NCBI GenBank assembly: GCA_030512335.1
Contig: JAULSU010000004.1
Span: forward strand, 5,022,001-5,086,000
Source: Immersiella caudata
Taxonomy: Eukaryota > Ascomycota > Sordariomycetes > Sordariales > Lasiosphaeriaceae
Direction: 5' to 3'
Length of the DNA: 64,000 bases
Shown: positions 11,080 through 23,910 of the stretch, one piece after another
Layout: every line of letters starts with the position of its first letter
How positions within the stretch are numbered: position 1 is the first letter of the stretch
Position numbers and translations under genes: made by a program
The notes under the pieces: generated by a model
Told to the model about the DNA's origin: nothing
The model's input: only the letters and a program-made list of their open reading frames with translations
Database searches by the model: none

Positions 11080-14000
11080 TGCGTTGATGTTGTTGTGATG
11101 TTGGTTTTGCAAACGCCGTTATCAACGAGCATTGTATGTCAGTCTGAGTCAAGGTAGATGCAAGGGCGGAAAAAATTACCCATCAAAGGGAACAGAGGGA
11201 AAGAATCGATGGCTTTTAGGCCGATGCTGGTCAATTGATTTGTTAAAGTCTACTAAATGATGGCGCTTCTAATCAATCACAAACTCCCCTCGACAAACCA
11301 TTGAAAAGAACAAACCCTTTGAGCAACTCAACGCTAGTCTGAGCCATCCAATCTTTGTAGCTGTCTGCGTTGTTAGTCCTATATTTTTTTGCTTCTTTAA
11401 CCTGACAAAGATGTTTCTTTGTTCGCCAGCTGCACTGAAAAGGGGCTCACGGGATGCATCATCCTCCTTTGATTGGTGGAATCAAATACCTCAAATGCTT
11501 CACCCAGTCCACACCTCAGTGCTCGAATTCCCCAATGGTCTGTCTTGGCGAACTGTCTGAAACGACACGAAGCCATCACGATCAACCTCTGATTCTGTAT
11601 GCAGCTTTCCTGATTTCCATCTCACAATGATATCACCGCAACCCAAGCCAAGCTCAGAAAACGCACACTCCAAGAAATCCATCTTCTCCAGGTCCATTCC
11701 CCAAGGACTGAACCTCCGCAAATAAAGCGCCAACACCACTCCACCCATCTGAAACCCAACGAATCCCCTCTCTCCCTCTCCGCACCGGCCGGAAGACAGA
11801 CAAAAGCCACCTGCGCTAGCCTTTCCCACAATCAGAGTGGCCTCCCTGTCTGAACCGGCGCTGGGCTGGACGAGACCCAAAAAGAAATCAGAAACAAGAC
11901 AAACGGCCCGTTCTGAACCGTCTCTCCCTACGACGACGGCCACGACAACCATTCACCCACCGATCGACCCGAAGCCAAGGCATTTGAGGACGCCATGGCT
12001 ACGGTGACCCGAAATACTGCATTATTGCATCTTTCTGTGCGTCCAGTCAGAGAGTCGAGTCCAACAGAGCCATCGAGAAGCAGGTAGGCTTGGGAAGCGC
12101 CTTTCCGTAGGAGGAAGGCGAGAGTCTTCTCCACGCTGAAGCGGGAACGGATACGCCGGGGGTGTGTGGCTCTGTGGCCTGAATGTCGGCCGAGAGAGGA
12201 GAGGGAGATTTCACACCGGTTAGGTTACGGCCCACACTGAGAGCTACTGCCTGCTGCTCAGAGGGGGTGGCATCACAGCAACGGCACCCTTCCGCGCTGA
12301 ACGGAACCCACCAGACGAGTAACAAGGCACCACTCTGCGCTTCCCCGTAGCCTAGCGTGCTGCAGTACTCATGTAGGAGGTAATTCCTCCACCAGAGACC
12401 ACTGAGAGCGCATGGAAGATTCCGTCTGCCTGGCCTGCCCTGCTGACACTGGTGTGAAGAATGGGAAACTCCGAGGGATCGTCGTGCCTATATCGGCTAG
12501 AACGGCGGGATGGGTGCGCAGAATTTGGAAGACGAGGCAACGTGACGGTGAGTAATCGTGAGATCATCTCCATTCCGCCGTGCTCCCTGCTCTGCTGGCC
12601 TTGCCCGACCTCGGCGATGAAGCACTTTCAGAAGCTCTGCAGATGCTATTCCGCCCTGAAATGCTGGCGGCGTCAGGAGGCAGAGAGAAGTCCAGACCAG
12701 CGTCTACTGACGGCACCCCCCAGTTTCAAACCCAGCCGCCCTGTGTCTCAACCGCCCACAACGACCATCACCAAACTAGCCTAGCCCGAGGAAGCGAGTG
12801 CAAACTTCCCGTAGCGCAGGATTCAACGAGTACCGGCCGTTAGGTTGTTGTCCTCAGAGGCCTACTTGCACTGGAGGACAGCCAGTCCACCCCTTGACCG
12901 CACCATCCTACGGCGCCCGGAAGGGAGCCGAAAGACCCCCAACCTTGAACCCTCACAGTGGACAAGATTTTCCTCACTCAGCAGAGTAGGCCCCTTCAGC
13001 AGAGTACCCCCAGCAGCGTAGGACGCCGAAAGGCTGCCTGCATCTCTCGCGTATCTCGCAAAGGCGCCCAAGGATCCCAAGAACTGATCGCCATCGCAGG
13101 CATTCAACCCATTCCAAATCATTCCACCGCGCCTCACCCACGGCGTGACATTGCATACCGCCCAGGGTGCAGGCCACCCCGTTTTCTTCATGTCCAGGTA
13201 CAGTAATCAACCCTCGCGGTCACCACCCGCGCAAAAATCGCACATTCTCACCATCCCGGTGACGATCTTGGGAATAGCGACGTCGAATCCCTCCCCCACC
13301 GAGGCTATGCCCGCCCGCTCGGTATTACGATCTCGCCAAGCGGTCGGGCAATTACGTGCAACCAGCAAAAAGTAAGGCTGGGCGGGGGACCCTACCTTTT
13401 TTGCGAAAATCATCGGGGCGTAGATCTCTTTCTTTTCTTCCCTCCCACGGGGTACGGTGGTACTGTGACCTTGACAGCCCTGTCGTTTGTGTCGTCGTGA
13501 CCCGGCGGTAGAGCGGCACCGTCGATCAGGGTTGGGGGTGCTGCTCCCGCACGGCGACATCACTTTTGCAAGAAAAAAAAAGAAGAGCAGAGGCTCCGGA
13601 CCCGGACAAGATCTGCAAGCCGAGATCGCCAAGTCCTGTATGGTCCGGGCCGGCGTCATTCGGATTGGTCGAGAAGCGCCGAATGGGTGCTTTTTGGTGC
13701 GCGACCCGAAGCAGTCTAGCATCTACCCTCTGAGCCCCGTTTCGTTTTCCTTCTCTTTCTCCAAACGGAACTCCAACTACTGCACGTGAGGGGGAGTGCT
13801 GCATCTTGCTGCCACCAGCTGCACCGGCTGCAGACCAGCACGCAACGGCCAAAGCTGAAGGACAATTCCTGCTGCCTGGCTGCACCACGCACACAAAGAG
13901 ACTGACAAGATGAGGCCCGACGAACAACGAATTTGACGGCTGAAGTGCTGCGGCGGAAAAGCGCATGCCTATCCTATGGGGCAGCGAAGCTCGTGTCATG

Positions 14001-17000
14001 GTGATATCGAGTTTACTGTCGCATATGGCGCGACCGAGGGAGGCCTCGGCCCACAATGGAGCCAGTGGTTGAGCCGCTGGGCAGCTTTTTTGATGCAAGC
14101 CTGTCGGTGGGTGGGCGCTGCGATGGAAGCCTATTTGTGGCCTGGTGTGCGGGAATGGCCTACCAGAGCCTCGATTTTCCCCTTTGCCACGTTCTGCGAC
14201 GAAAGCCCAGCTGAAACATCTTGATACTGGTGTGGGTTTGACGCCCTTCTCCATGTTTTGGTCACTGGCCATCCATAGCACACCCACCATTAAGCCGCGA
14301 TTTCGATATATCGAGCCCCCCGTGATCGAGTCAGCTCCAAAGTGTGGTGGTGCCATTAGTGTCGACGCCAAGCCAGCCACTTGGGGGGCGCACTGGCAGT
14401 GCGCTCGCCGCGGTTGGTTGGCATACCCCCTCGGGAAAAAAAAAGAATAGTTCTGCCTACCGGAGAACATCATGCCGGCTGCTCGCGCCGACGAGAGCAG
14501 CAGCAGCCGCAGCGATGCACTTGCATCGCGTTGGCATCGTGGATATGGCAGTCCGAGAGCCGCGGTGGCTTTCCGCATCGATAAGGGGAGGAGGCTGCTT
14601 AGAAATCCCCAAAAAGGGGCTGGGAAGCAGCCGAACAGGGTGTCAGCAAAAAGAGACGACACCGCCATGGTGCCTGACACGGTGCAGGTGGGGCTGTAAG
14701 GTTTCGGCGTTGTTCAGTTAAGGTTGATGCTGTCTCTCAGCGTGAATCCGCGTCTCAATCGCCGTCTCCGATCCAGCGAGACGACGCGGGGGATGGCACA
14801 GCGGGAGAGCCTGCACGGTGGGTCAAAATCAGCAGCCACGCGCTAATGGCAGCCGCTGGACGCGGATATTGGACGAACCATACCACCACCGTTATAGGGT
14901 GTGGCCGATCATCAATTTTCGAGTCTGTCGCCCTCCCGCCCGGCCAAGGGTCAGTCCGTTGGGACAGGTTCAGGTCGATGTTGGGCGCCTGCTTCGCTTC
15001 CCCAGCCCAGCCAAATGGCACCGCCGACACCCCCGGCCTTTGACAGATGCTTTGTTGGAGATCAGACGCTAGGATCGGAGACAGGCTCACAGCAGGGGGG
15101 CGCTTCCCACCCTGGCCTGAAGCGGTCTGGTGCGTCACCCTGGTCGGCGATCATTGCGGCAATGCCCCCTGTCAAGCTGAGTGACGGCACACCCCGGGTG
15201 TGCGCTCTTCCCCCTCTTGGCAGCCCAGCCAGATGTGGCAGGGACAAAAAGGAAATCCGCTGCGCTACTGAACGCCTGCCACCGAGCGTCCAGGGGTCGC
15301 GGAATCGATTTTTTTCCCAGCTGGGGGAAGCGCCGAGCGATCGGCAGCAGCGATGGCTGTAACGCTGGCGCCTTTGCACGAATCAGGCAGTCCTAGTGTC
15401 CAATGGTGCCCGGCGTGGCAGCGGTGGGCGACAGAGCTTTCACGCTTCGGGTGCAGGCCACCGGTTTGGGATGAGCAGCATCAGACCGAGCTGTCCCTGG
15501 ACCACTTTTCGGGACTTTGTTGGGCCAAGGGCCACGTCAACTTTGGGGCGCCGCTGTCCGTTGTCCTGCATGGAGCAGTCGCCGTCCGGAAGCAGATCTC
15601 ATGCAAACAAACCCATGGAGCCGTGCGGTGAGGTGAGCTTTGCGGTCGCGGTTCGGACGGGTTGAGTCTTGTTTTGCTCACCGGCCGGTGCTGGAAGCAG
15701 GGCCTTCCTGGCAAGGTCGGCAACAACCGAAGTTCCGCTGCCACTAAGGCCGTTCCTCGTCTCGGTTCGGCCATTTCTCCGCCCCTGAGAAGGTTGGGTT
15801 GGTGAGGCGTTGGTTCTCTTCGGCCCCGAAACATTTTGCGCGGCAAAACTCGCTGTTCGACTGCTGATGGTTGATGGACTTGGGGCATGGGTACACGTTG
15901 CTGGCGGCTGTCAGTTTCGGAAATGGAAACGGAAATGCCATGAGCGAAACCACAATCCCACGTGCCGTGGCCTGCTCCCGCTGCCGAAACTGCCTTCTTG
16001 TCCGTTGTGCGACTCGGGTACGTGGACTGCGGCTTGGGCCACAAGGAAACGACGAGGGCGAGCCGTCCACCGTGCTCTGACGAACAAGAAGCATGCGGTT
16101 GGGGCTGAGCGCCGTCAATCGGCCTCCCCTGCGAGAGTTCAGTAACGTTGTGCTCGTTATTTTGCAATATCGCACCCGTAAGACGTTGCAACCCCCTCCA
16201 ACGCGCCATGGTTCGTTGAATTCTCCCCGCGCTGAAAGCTAAGTTGGTTGTGATCATGAGGCCCTAGGAGAGGGTGTTTGCATCTGGCCATGTACCCTGC
16301 CGAAGGCAGAGACTCCCGTTTGGTCCGCGAGGGCCATCCCGGAAATATGCATTTCGGACGACACGGAGATGAGCATAGTCATCTTGCCTTGGTCTGCGTG
16401 TTTACTCGCAACCTCTATAGCAGCGTCTGCTTCTCGCCGCCTGTCGCGTTCGTCTGCCCGAAGCTCCATTTATTCGTCCGCCTGCGCGCTGACCCGATTT
16501 AACTGCCGCCATCCCACTAGAAACCCAGACTCTTAGTGGGGTGTCCCGGCGCTCAGCCGGAACGCGGGTCTCGACCAGCCAATGATGCAGATGAGCGACA
16601 TGCCTGTGGTGTTGGCGAGAAGTCTGCCGATATCCCCAACCACCCAATCGAACCAGGTCTTACAGCAACGATGCATCAGTGGCATGGTTCCCCTCTCCCA
16701 CGAGTTCGTGAGCCCGTCCTCTCACCCACCCGGGCCTGTTTAAGCATGGATCAGTCAACACGAGGTCGAGATACCGCGGCGTTTGCCCCACCGGACTCGG
16801 ACCCCATCGTGTCTGAGATCTCGCAATCGACCACACTGTAAGATGGCGAACCGCATCGCAACCAAGGCCCGTCGTTTCACCATCTGCGGCGAGCCGAACC
16901 TGCTCCTTGAAATTCAAACCCGGGAGCTGTTGTAAGCCAAAGCCCGAAAAGCTGGGCCCAGAAGAATTCCAACCCCCTTTCCCCTCATGAAAGTGGCGAA

Positions 17001-20000
17001 GGACCAGTCCCGTTCCACCCCAACCTGGCCAGGCTGTCGAGTTGCAGAGCTCTGGAGTATCGGGTATCGGCGAGTCCTTCTTGCAAGCCCACTGCCATCG
17101 AGGGAACGTGCTGATGAGCCGGCAGCGTTGTTCGAGCTGTCACTCCTGCTGGAGCGAACTGTAACTCAGACTCGTCCTGTAGTCGTCCAGGGACTAGGCG
17201 GTGTTTCTCGCGAGGCGGCAAATGTAATCGAGGGAAGTCAGACCGGATCGCTTATCCATCTGGTTACACGGTGTGGTGGCCAATTCGCACAGACTTGCTA
17301 CGGGCGTAATAAGGCTATGCTCGCACAAGGAAGATGAGTGGCTCATAGCCATTTAGAGTGCCCGCGAAGCTGCAGGATCGAAGCGAGCACCCGAGATGAT
17401 GTGTAATTGCGGCTGCTTGCATGTCGTGCGGAATGAGAATGACGCGACCTGAACAGTCCCGGGACACAGTCGATTTTTGCTCACAAAGCCACCCTTCTCA
17501 GCAGTGCTTCGGGTGTCAATCCATTGGTCTTATCAATCGCTTTAGTCGCTTCCTTTGGGCTGTCCCAAGAGACGAGCGTGACACGACAGAATGCCTATCT
17601 TTACTCAAATGCCGTGCTCAGATAGTACCGTGCGACATCTCCCAGGATACCGGGTCGACCTGCTCAAGCATATAAAGGCACCGTTTCAGTAGCCGATGCT
17701 ATGTCGGGGTATGTGAACAACTGAGCAGGGCAGCCACCGAGGAAGTAGGCGAGTTGTGTGACTCTGCAACTTGAAAAGCTGAAGTAGCGGTACGGCCGTG
17801 TAGCAATGTCTGAAAATCAAATGCTGACCTCAGGGCTAATCAAATCGGCAAGGATGGCCTGAGTTGGTTGAAAGTGGTGCTTGCATTGTATGCTGACTAC
17901 TCAACATTTTTGACGTTCGATGATCCATCTGACAGTGAACTAGGTGCATGCTAGTGTAGGAAGGCGGTTGCCATTTGCAGCAACTGGATGTCCGTGCTAC
18001 AGGGAACGGCGCGCTTGAATCGTAGTGCCGGGAAGCACTGGAGCTGGCTGCTGATGTTGGCGTTGCGAGATGGGCGTAGCTGTCTTCAGAGCATGCTGCG
18101 CGAACCCAAGGACAGCCCTGCTTGGTCATGTCTTGCCTGAGGGTGTGGGGACAAATCTGCAACTGCCGAGGGTAGTTGAGGGGACTCGGGTTTCGTTGAA
18201 TCTACATGCCCAAAAGGCCAAAGAGAGCTGGCCTCGGGGCCCTGGTTGTCGATCAAAGCCAGATTTGGCGCCATCGGATCATGCAGCCGTGCAGCCATGC
18301 AGGATACCGGATTGGAGGACGAGCTGATGCTTCATCGTGATGTTCTTCAATTCTGGTACGGCACGCATGGTGACTGTGCAGCGCAGGTTGAAAGGTCAGT
18401 GGGGCTCGACGTCTTCTGGTACACAGCTGCGATGCCCTTCAGCGCGGATGTGGACACAGCGAGGTCGTTCCAACCGCGCAGGGGATCATCATATAAGAGT
18501 CGGTTAGCGTATGCAGCCGTGCATGATCCGTATCCAGGACGGGGGCTGCGAGACAGGAGGTCTTAGGCATGACTGCAGTTCGGGCGGTGGCCTGGGGATC
18601 GAGCCCAGAACCGACTTGCCGGGCCTCTTGATACGCAATATGTCTATAGGCTGTGGCGAGACGACTGCGGAAATAGGGCCTGCTTTGCTGCGGGCAAGCA
18701 GAACAGGATGACGGAGCCGCCTGCCAACGGGATGAGGGTCGGGAGCCGGGTGCGGAAGGTGAGCGGGAGTGGTAGTGAGTGACATGTCCGCGCTTCCCAG
18801 TGGCGTCACTCCCGCAGTGGCGGCACCTTCCGGGCAAAGAGGGCCGTTGCGGGTGTGCCGGGGTGGTGGTCGTCTGAATCACGAGCTGCCCCCCCTGGCG
18901 GAAGTCGGTCGGGAGGGCGGATCTGCGACATGGCCGTGGTGCCACAGGTCAACTGCCGAGATCTGCCGCCGCCTGGGAATCGCCAAGCGTCATTATTGCG
19001 GGGTGTTAAACCACGGCGGCAGCGACGGGGGTTGTAGTTTTTCGGACGAGGATGAGGATGCAGCGCGCCCGCCAGAGGCCGGTCCCGCTCTGGCGAGATC
19101 CAGCAGCAGGCGTTCGCGCGGAGGCACTGAGTCTGTGATGCGATGGCGCACAGCGCGAGGAACGGTGGTACGAGTAATTGGAGCGCGGATACCGTCACTG
19201 GCTCGGTCCCAGGAACCCTTCTGATGGAATCTGCGGGATGCGGGCTGCGCAGGAGCTGGATGCTGGCCACTTTGCTGTACGGCCGTACGTCGTACATTCG
19301 AGGAAAAGGACGGGCAGCGGGCAGAGGTTTCGTCAGCAACTCTCTGCCAACCGGCTTCGGACGCGCATCGACCTCTGCAGGCAGCAACAAAAGGACTACA
19401 GCGAGGGGAATCGAAGATGATGTTTTCTCGTATCGATAGGGCCGGCAGTGCGGATGTGCCTGGAGCTAGAAGCTGGGACGAATGATGCGAAACAATTCCA
19501 CGCTGGTGAGCTGACATCCGGAGACGCACGGGCAATGATTTGTTGGATTTTTGAGTGGGCACAAAATGGATGTGAGGGCTCCGACTTTGGAGGTGCAGCA
19601 GGCAGCCCAGCTGAATTCGAAGTTTGAGCCCCGCGACGTAGCCCCAGCTGTCAGCGGCAGGCATGAGTCTTTCCGCCACTCCCGTTGGAGTGACGCCCGT
19701 CAGCGCCTTCCTCCACAAATGATGTGCGGGATTGGGACATCGTCCCAAAAAGCCAAAGGTAAAATTCGCGCAGTTTCTGGTACCTGCCTGCGTGTCTTGC
19801 CCGTCCGTTCACCACCTGCAACCCACCACTTTCAATTCGTTTCTCATGCCCACGTCTCATGCACTCGCCTGCTCCGTCCCGACCTCGTAGGTGGCACGAT
19901 ACAACACATGGGGTGAGCATGCACCTCGCCCAGCAGCCCAGTGCCCGAGGTCGGGCCCATTTGCCACCGCAGCGACCCGCTCCATTGGCAGTCCCCAGAC

Positions 20001-22059
20001 GGCCTCGAGTTCCAGGCAGCACAATTCTTGAACGAGTCCCGGAGACTCTGGGGTAGCCGATGTGCCCGGTGTTCGGTTCAGCGCTCAGCTTGTCGCCGGA
20101 ACCCTCGCATTCCAGTGCCGGAGACCAGACGTAGGTATTGCACCCACATTTCAAAGGTTGGTGGCCTGCACGAAGTGCTCCACGATTCGGCTCCAATGCC
20201 TGGCAGCAGCAGCGACTACGTGCGTATCTGCCAGAAAGCAATATTCGTGTCTAACCGCACCAGAGCAGATGGCCAACGAGAGGCGAGTCCAACGATGCTT
20301 GATCCTGGACAGAGACATGCATCCAAGATGGCTGCACCCTTCCCAGTGCGGCTGCACTGCTGGTCACTGCGTGTCTGCTACTTGCTTCCTGGCTGTTAGC
20401 TACCTGCTGCTGCTGTAGCCCCCCCTTCCCCGACTGCCTAGCGACCCGGCCAGCGCTGCTCCGGCTCGCCTCCAGCCTGCGCCGCTGCCGAAGCGGAGAG
20501 ATGTGGGTGCTGTGCGGCGTTCGGGATCGACCCGTCAAGGGACTCCATGCTTGCTCGGTGTGCACCGTCCGCCCACCAGCTCGTCGGTGGTTATTGACAA
20601 CCTCGGCCATATATGATCTACCGCCCAGCAGTCGTGCAGCGCGCTGTCCGAGATTCTCTGCGTGGTTCTCTCTCGCCCGTTCTCTCGTTCCTTTCCGTCT
20701 CGTCTCGTTACGGCTCGCCTACCGTCGATCACAGCACCGCTCTCATCCTCCTGCAGCGGACCCACCTCGGCATCACACCCGGACACCAAGCGTCGGCATA
20801 CCAGAGCGGAGATTTTCCTGCGCGAGTTTTCTTTCACGCTTGCTTCTTGACGGGCGGCAGGGCATGTGCGCTGCAACGACCTAGCGCTGCTGGATTCCAA
20901 GAGGCGGCTGCTCCTAGGTGGCGACACGACTTCCACGACAGGCAGGCAGGCCAACGACGCCCCCGCTCGGTAAGCTCCGATGTTCAATGTGTCGTCGCAC
21001 TCCACCGCTTCTCTCCCCCAGCTGTGCTCTGCAGCTGCAGCAAAGGCAGCTGGCGTTTGGCTCGGGAGGCCAAAGCTCCCGCGTTTTGGACTTCTGTGCC
21101 GGCTCCAGTCTCCAGCCGCCGTCTCCGACACTCGCTAGCTGCAGGGGACGTGGGTGCCCTCCCTAGTGCGGACGTTGGCATTACACGCGCGGTTGGCAGC
21201 GCGCCGCGCGACTTCGCGCAAGGCGCCGTCGTTGCGGTTGGCTTGCCAGGGAGGCAAGTGACGCCGGCACCCCCAACCTCGCGCGGTTGACCTCCAGATC
21301 TTGGAGGGCCAGGATGGCACGAGCCCCAGCCGTGTAACTTCTACGCATGGCATGGGAGGTCATTGTGTTGACCCCCTCCCCGCTGTGGCATTTGGGACGA
21401 GTCCCTTTGCCACCCTCCAATGGCCTTCGGCGTGTTCGAAGCTCAGAGCGTCTGACCAGTGAGTTTCCAGGTCGCACTGCACGATATAGCACTCCTCGCC
21501 TGCCAGCGGCGGTCACTGGACTGGGTTTCTAGCCGACACTGTCACGCATCTGGCCGGACTCCGCGGCTGTACAAAGTAGTGCACTGGAAAGCGGTCGGTG
21601 GTCTGCTGCGGATAAGACTCGGCCGTGGTTGCACATCGGCGTTGGCGGATCGCCGTGAGAAATTCGCCCGGCGGCCGTGGAAGTGCCGAGCAGACAGCAA
21701 CACGGGGTTATCGCTCGACAGATCGTCCTTGATCACAAGGATTGCCCAGGTGCGCCAGCGCTCCAACACCAGTTCCCAAAGAAGATCTCGTTTTGCTGTG
21801 TTGAGTGGCCTCATCCCCCCGGCCGTCCAATGGGAGCCTCGCTGACACGCCTTGCAGGGAACTCCCTGCACAATCTGCTCGTCGCGCAACCCCGACCATC
21901 TCTTTCGGCCAGCCCCCCTGGCCCGATTCCCGACGATCCCTCGGTACACGCCGCGGGGTGTCTGCTGAAAACTCTTGGAGTCCACTTACACCGCGCTTCG
22001 GAGTGAGTACCTCTGCCCGCTAGCTGTCATCCCTGTCCGCACATCCCATCCCGCCTGGC

Positions 22060-22250
22060 CCTTCGATCCTCATTGCTTTTCTTGGCCTCGCGCTGTGTCT
22101 TGATCTCTCGAACACCGACTGTGTTATTTTTCTCGTTTTTCTTCTTCCTTTTCTCGGTCACTCGCCCTTTTTGCGTCCTTTCTTGCTGGTCGCCCCCCCC
22201 TCGTCGCCTTGGCCTCTCTCGGCCCTATCCCCCTCCCCGCCAACCGCTTC
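22060..22250 (+). promoter_or_regulatory. pyrimidine-rich tract, candidate promoter/start-site region
   Basis: The plus strand is dominated by C and T over about 190 bases (repeated TTTTTC, CCCCC and CTCTC runs). C/T-rich tracts often lie just upstream of transcription starts in filamentous fungi. The next recognisable gene on this strand is medA, 1.7 kb downstream. This rests on composition alone. Confidence 0.35.
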
Positions 22251-22521
22251 GTATCGAGAGCCGCCCTCAGGAGCGATCAGAAGAGCCCACTCTTTTGGAC
22301 GCTCCCGTGCTGCTTCCCGCCACAGCAGGGCCCCATCGGCCCCATCCTTGCGGCCTGACACTCCAGTCGAGCCAGATCCACCCCCCAGCGACCCTTGCAT
22401 CATCGCATCGCTTTAGAGACAATGGAATCTTGCATTCAACGGCCGGACCAGTTTCAATCTACGACCAGTTACGCTCCATAGTGCCGAACATCATCACCCG
22501 CTCGCTCCGCAGGTCAAGAGA

Positions 22522-22539
22522 CCCCCCCCCCCCCCCCCC
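22522..22539 (+). repeat. homopolymer of 18 C
   Basis: An uninterrupted C18 run inside the gene-poor medA upstream region. Its exact length may be a sequencing or assembly artefact. Confidence 0.8.
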
Positions 22540-23510
22540 GCAGCACCGGCAGACTGTGCGACGCAAAGCAAAGTCACTCGCCCTCTGGGAGCGCTCTCTT
22601 CCTCTGCTTCCCCACGCGCCTAACAGTAGCCGAGAATCGCGCTGAGTGGGCGTGGAGGTTGAGCGGGGGATCGTTTTCCAAGATCTCAAACGCATTCCTG
22701 TGCGGAGTTCGAAGCCCACACCATCATCCCAACCCTTCCGAGATATGCAGCAGCTGGTCCGTGACTTTAACATCTGCCTCCCGTCATTCCCACCCTCTGT
22801 CTGTCGCACCAAGCACCAAGTTACCTGCAAGAGCAGTTTCTTTTTTCTCCCTCCCTTCCCCTGTTTTGTTCCCCTCCATCTCTACATCAGAGCGAGACGG
22901 TGTTTCTGTCCTGTCTTGCATTTCTGATCCCTCCACCCATCTTCTGTCTCTCGCTGTCTCTACCCGACAAGAGACGAACGGTTCACGGGAACCTGCAGCT
23001 TCTGATTGCCGGCCTCCTAACATCGTGCCCTGCGAACAGGTTCAGGATAGCCGCATACCGCCGATTTTTGTCTCCGCCGCGACGGGTCCGAGATCCAACT
23101 TGAGACCTGCCCAGCAGCATCTTTGTGCGATTTCGGAAGTGAGTTAGGTCCGCCCTTGTGCCCCTGTTGGCGGCAGCCAGTTACACCGACACCAGATCGT
23201 GGAGATAGCAGCCAACGGACGGCACGCCATTATGGCTGCTGCATCTGTTCCTTATCCTGCGTTGCTCTGAGCAGTCAGTGTGGTGGATTTGGGCTAATCG
23301 ACATTCTGGCAGGTTCGCAGCTTGGCCCATCCTTTCATCACACCGTTGGCAAGTTGCTGGTGGGTCGCGAGGTTCGATCCAAAACGACGTGTCATTGTGC
23401 AAGAGGGCACCGATTCGCCAATCCGCCTGGGACAGATCTGGTGCGAAGAGTTATCTGAAAGGAGTTGTGTTTTGGGACTTAAAGGAGGCAACTTCCTCAC
23501 CGGGGCCAGC

Positions 23511-23858
23511 AAGTGACCCAAGACGCCAACCACCTCTCTCAACTCGTCGTCCGGTACATCATCGCAAAGTCGCAGTGTGAAGCAACAAATTGCCAAGGTG
23601 AGTCCAGTGTTGGTGGCTGCAGCGTGAGCCTCTGTCATCCCTGCGGGCCGGTCCGCAAACAGAGCCGGGTGTTTCACCCCCGCTCCCGCAGTGTGCCTTT
23701 GGGTCTGGTGGGAAACTGAACTGACATCTCGATAGCAAGCCGTCTTTTGGCTCCTCAGCGTCGATTGCGCATTCTCTGGGCTGTGCTCTGACGATTTTGA
23801 GAAAACCCCTTTTGTCACCGTAGCCGTTGCAACGCAGCCAAGTGACCCCAGAACGCCA
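23511..23858 (+). repeat. two copies of an imperfect ~18-bp motif upstream of medA
   Basis: AAGTGACCCAAGACGCCA at 23511-23528 recurs as AAGTGACCCCAGAACGCCA at 23840-23858. Each is followed within about 40 bases by a TCAACTC motif. The second copy lies 52 bases before the predicted medA start codon. It could be a duplicated regulatory or RNA element, or chance. Confidence 0.4.
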
Positions 23859-23910
23859 GGGTCAGGGGAGTCAAACGATCAACTCAACGTTTTCAGCCAA
23901 ATCAGCTTGG

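Larger units (their letters stand above)
11080..23910. other. 12.8-kb region without recognisable genes upstream of medA
   Basis: I find no frame here with fungal codon bias, known motifs or a convincing exon chain. The longest open frames, on the minus strand at 13526-14680 and 15481-16257, have erratic composition and look like chance frames in GC-rich DNA. The right third carries several pyrimidine-rich stretches (about 20650-20720, 22060-22250, 22830-22960) and GTAAGC/GTGAGT donor-like sites (near 20966, 22005, 23135 and 23598). This would fit alternative start sites and 5'-UTR introns of the medA transcript. Unusually long promoters and leaders are a feature of fungal developmental regulators. 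An unannotated noncoding RNA cannot be excluded. Confidence 0.55.

Noticed and set aside
11500..11952. 150-codon minus-strand frame
   Set aside because: No family resemblance, no leader or intron signals, adjacent to the tRNA in otherwise noncoding DNA.
13526..14680. 384-codon open frame on the minus strand
   Set aside because: Composition is erratic, a homopolymer gives a Phe run, there is no conserved motif, and stop-free frames of this length occur by chance in GC-rich DNA.
15481..16257. 258-codon open frame on the minus strand
   Set aside because: No motif, no codon bias; same reasoning as for the neighbouring long frame.
18590..18625. tRNA T-arm-like sequence on the minus strand (CTGGG-CTCGATC-CCCAG)
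   Set aside because: No matching acceptor stem, D-arm or anticodon arm can be built; one T-loop base is atypical.
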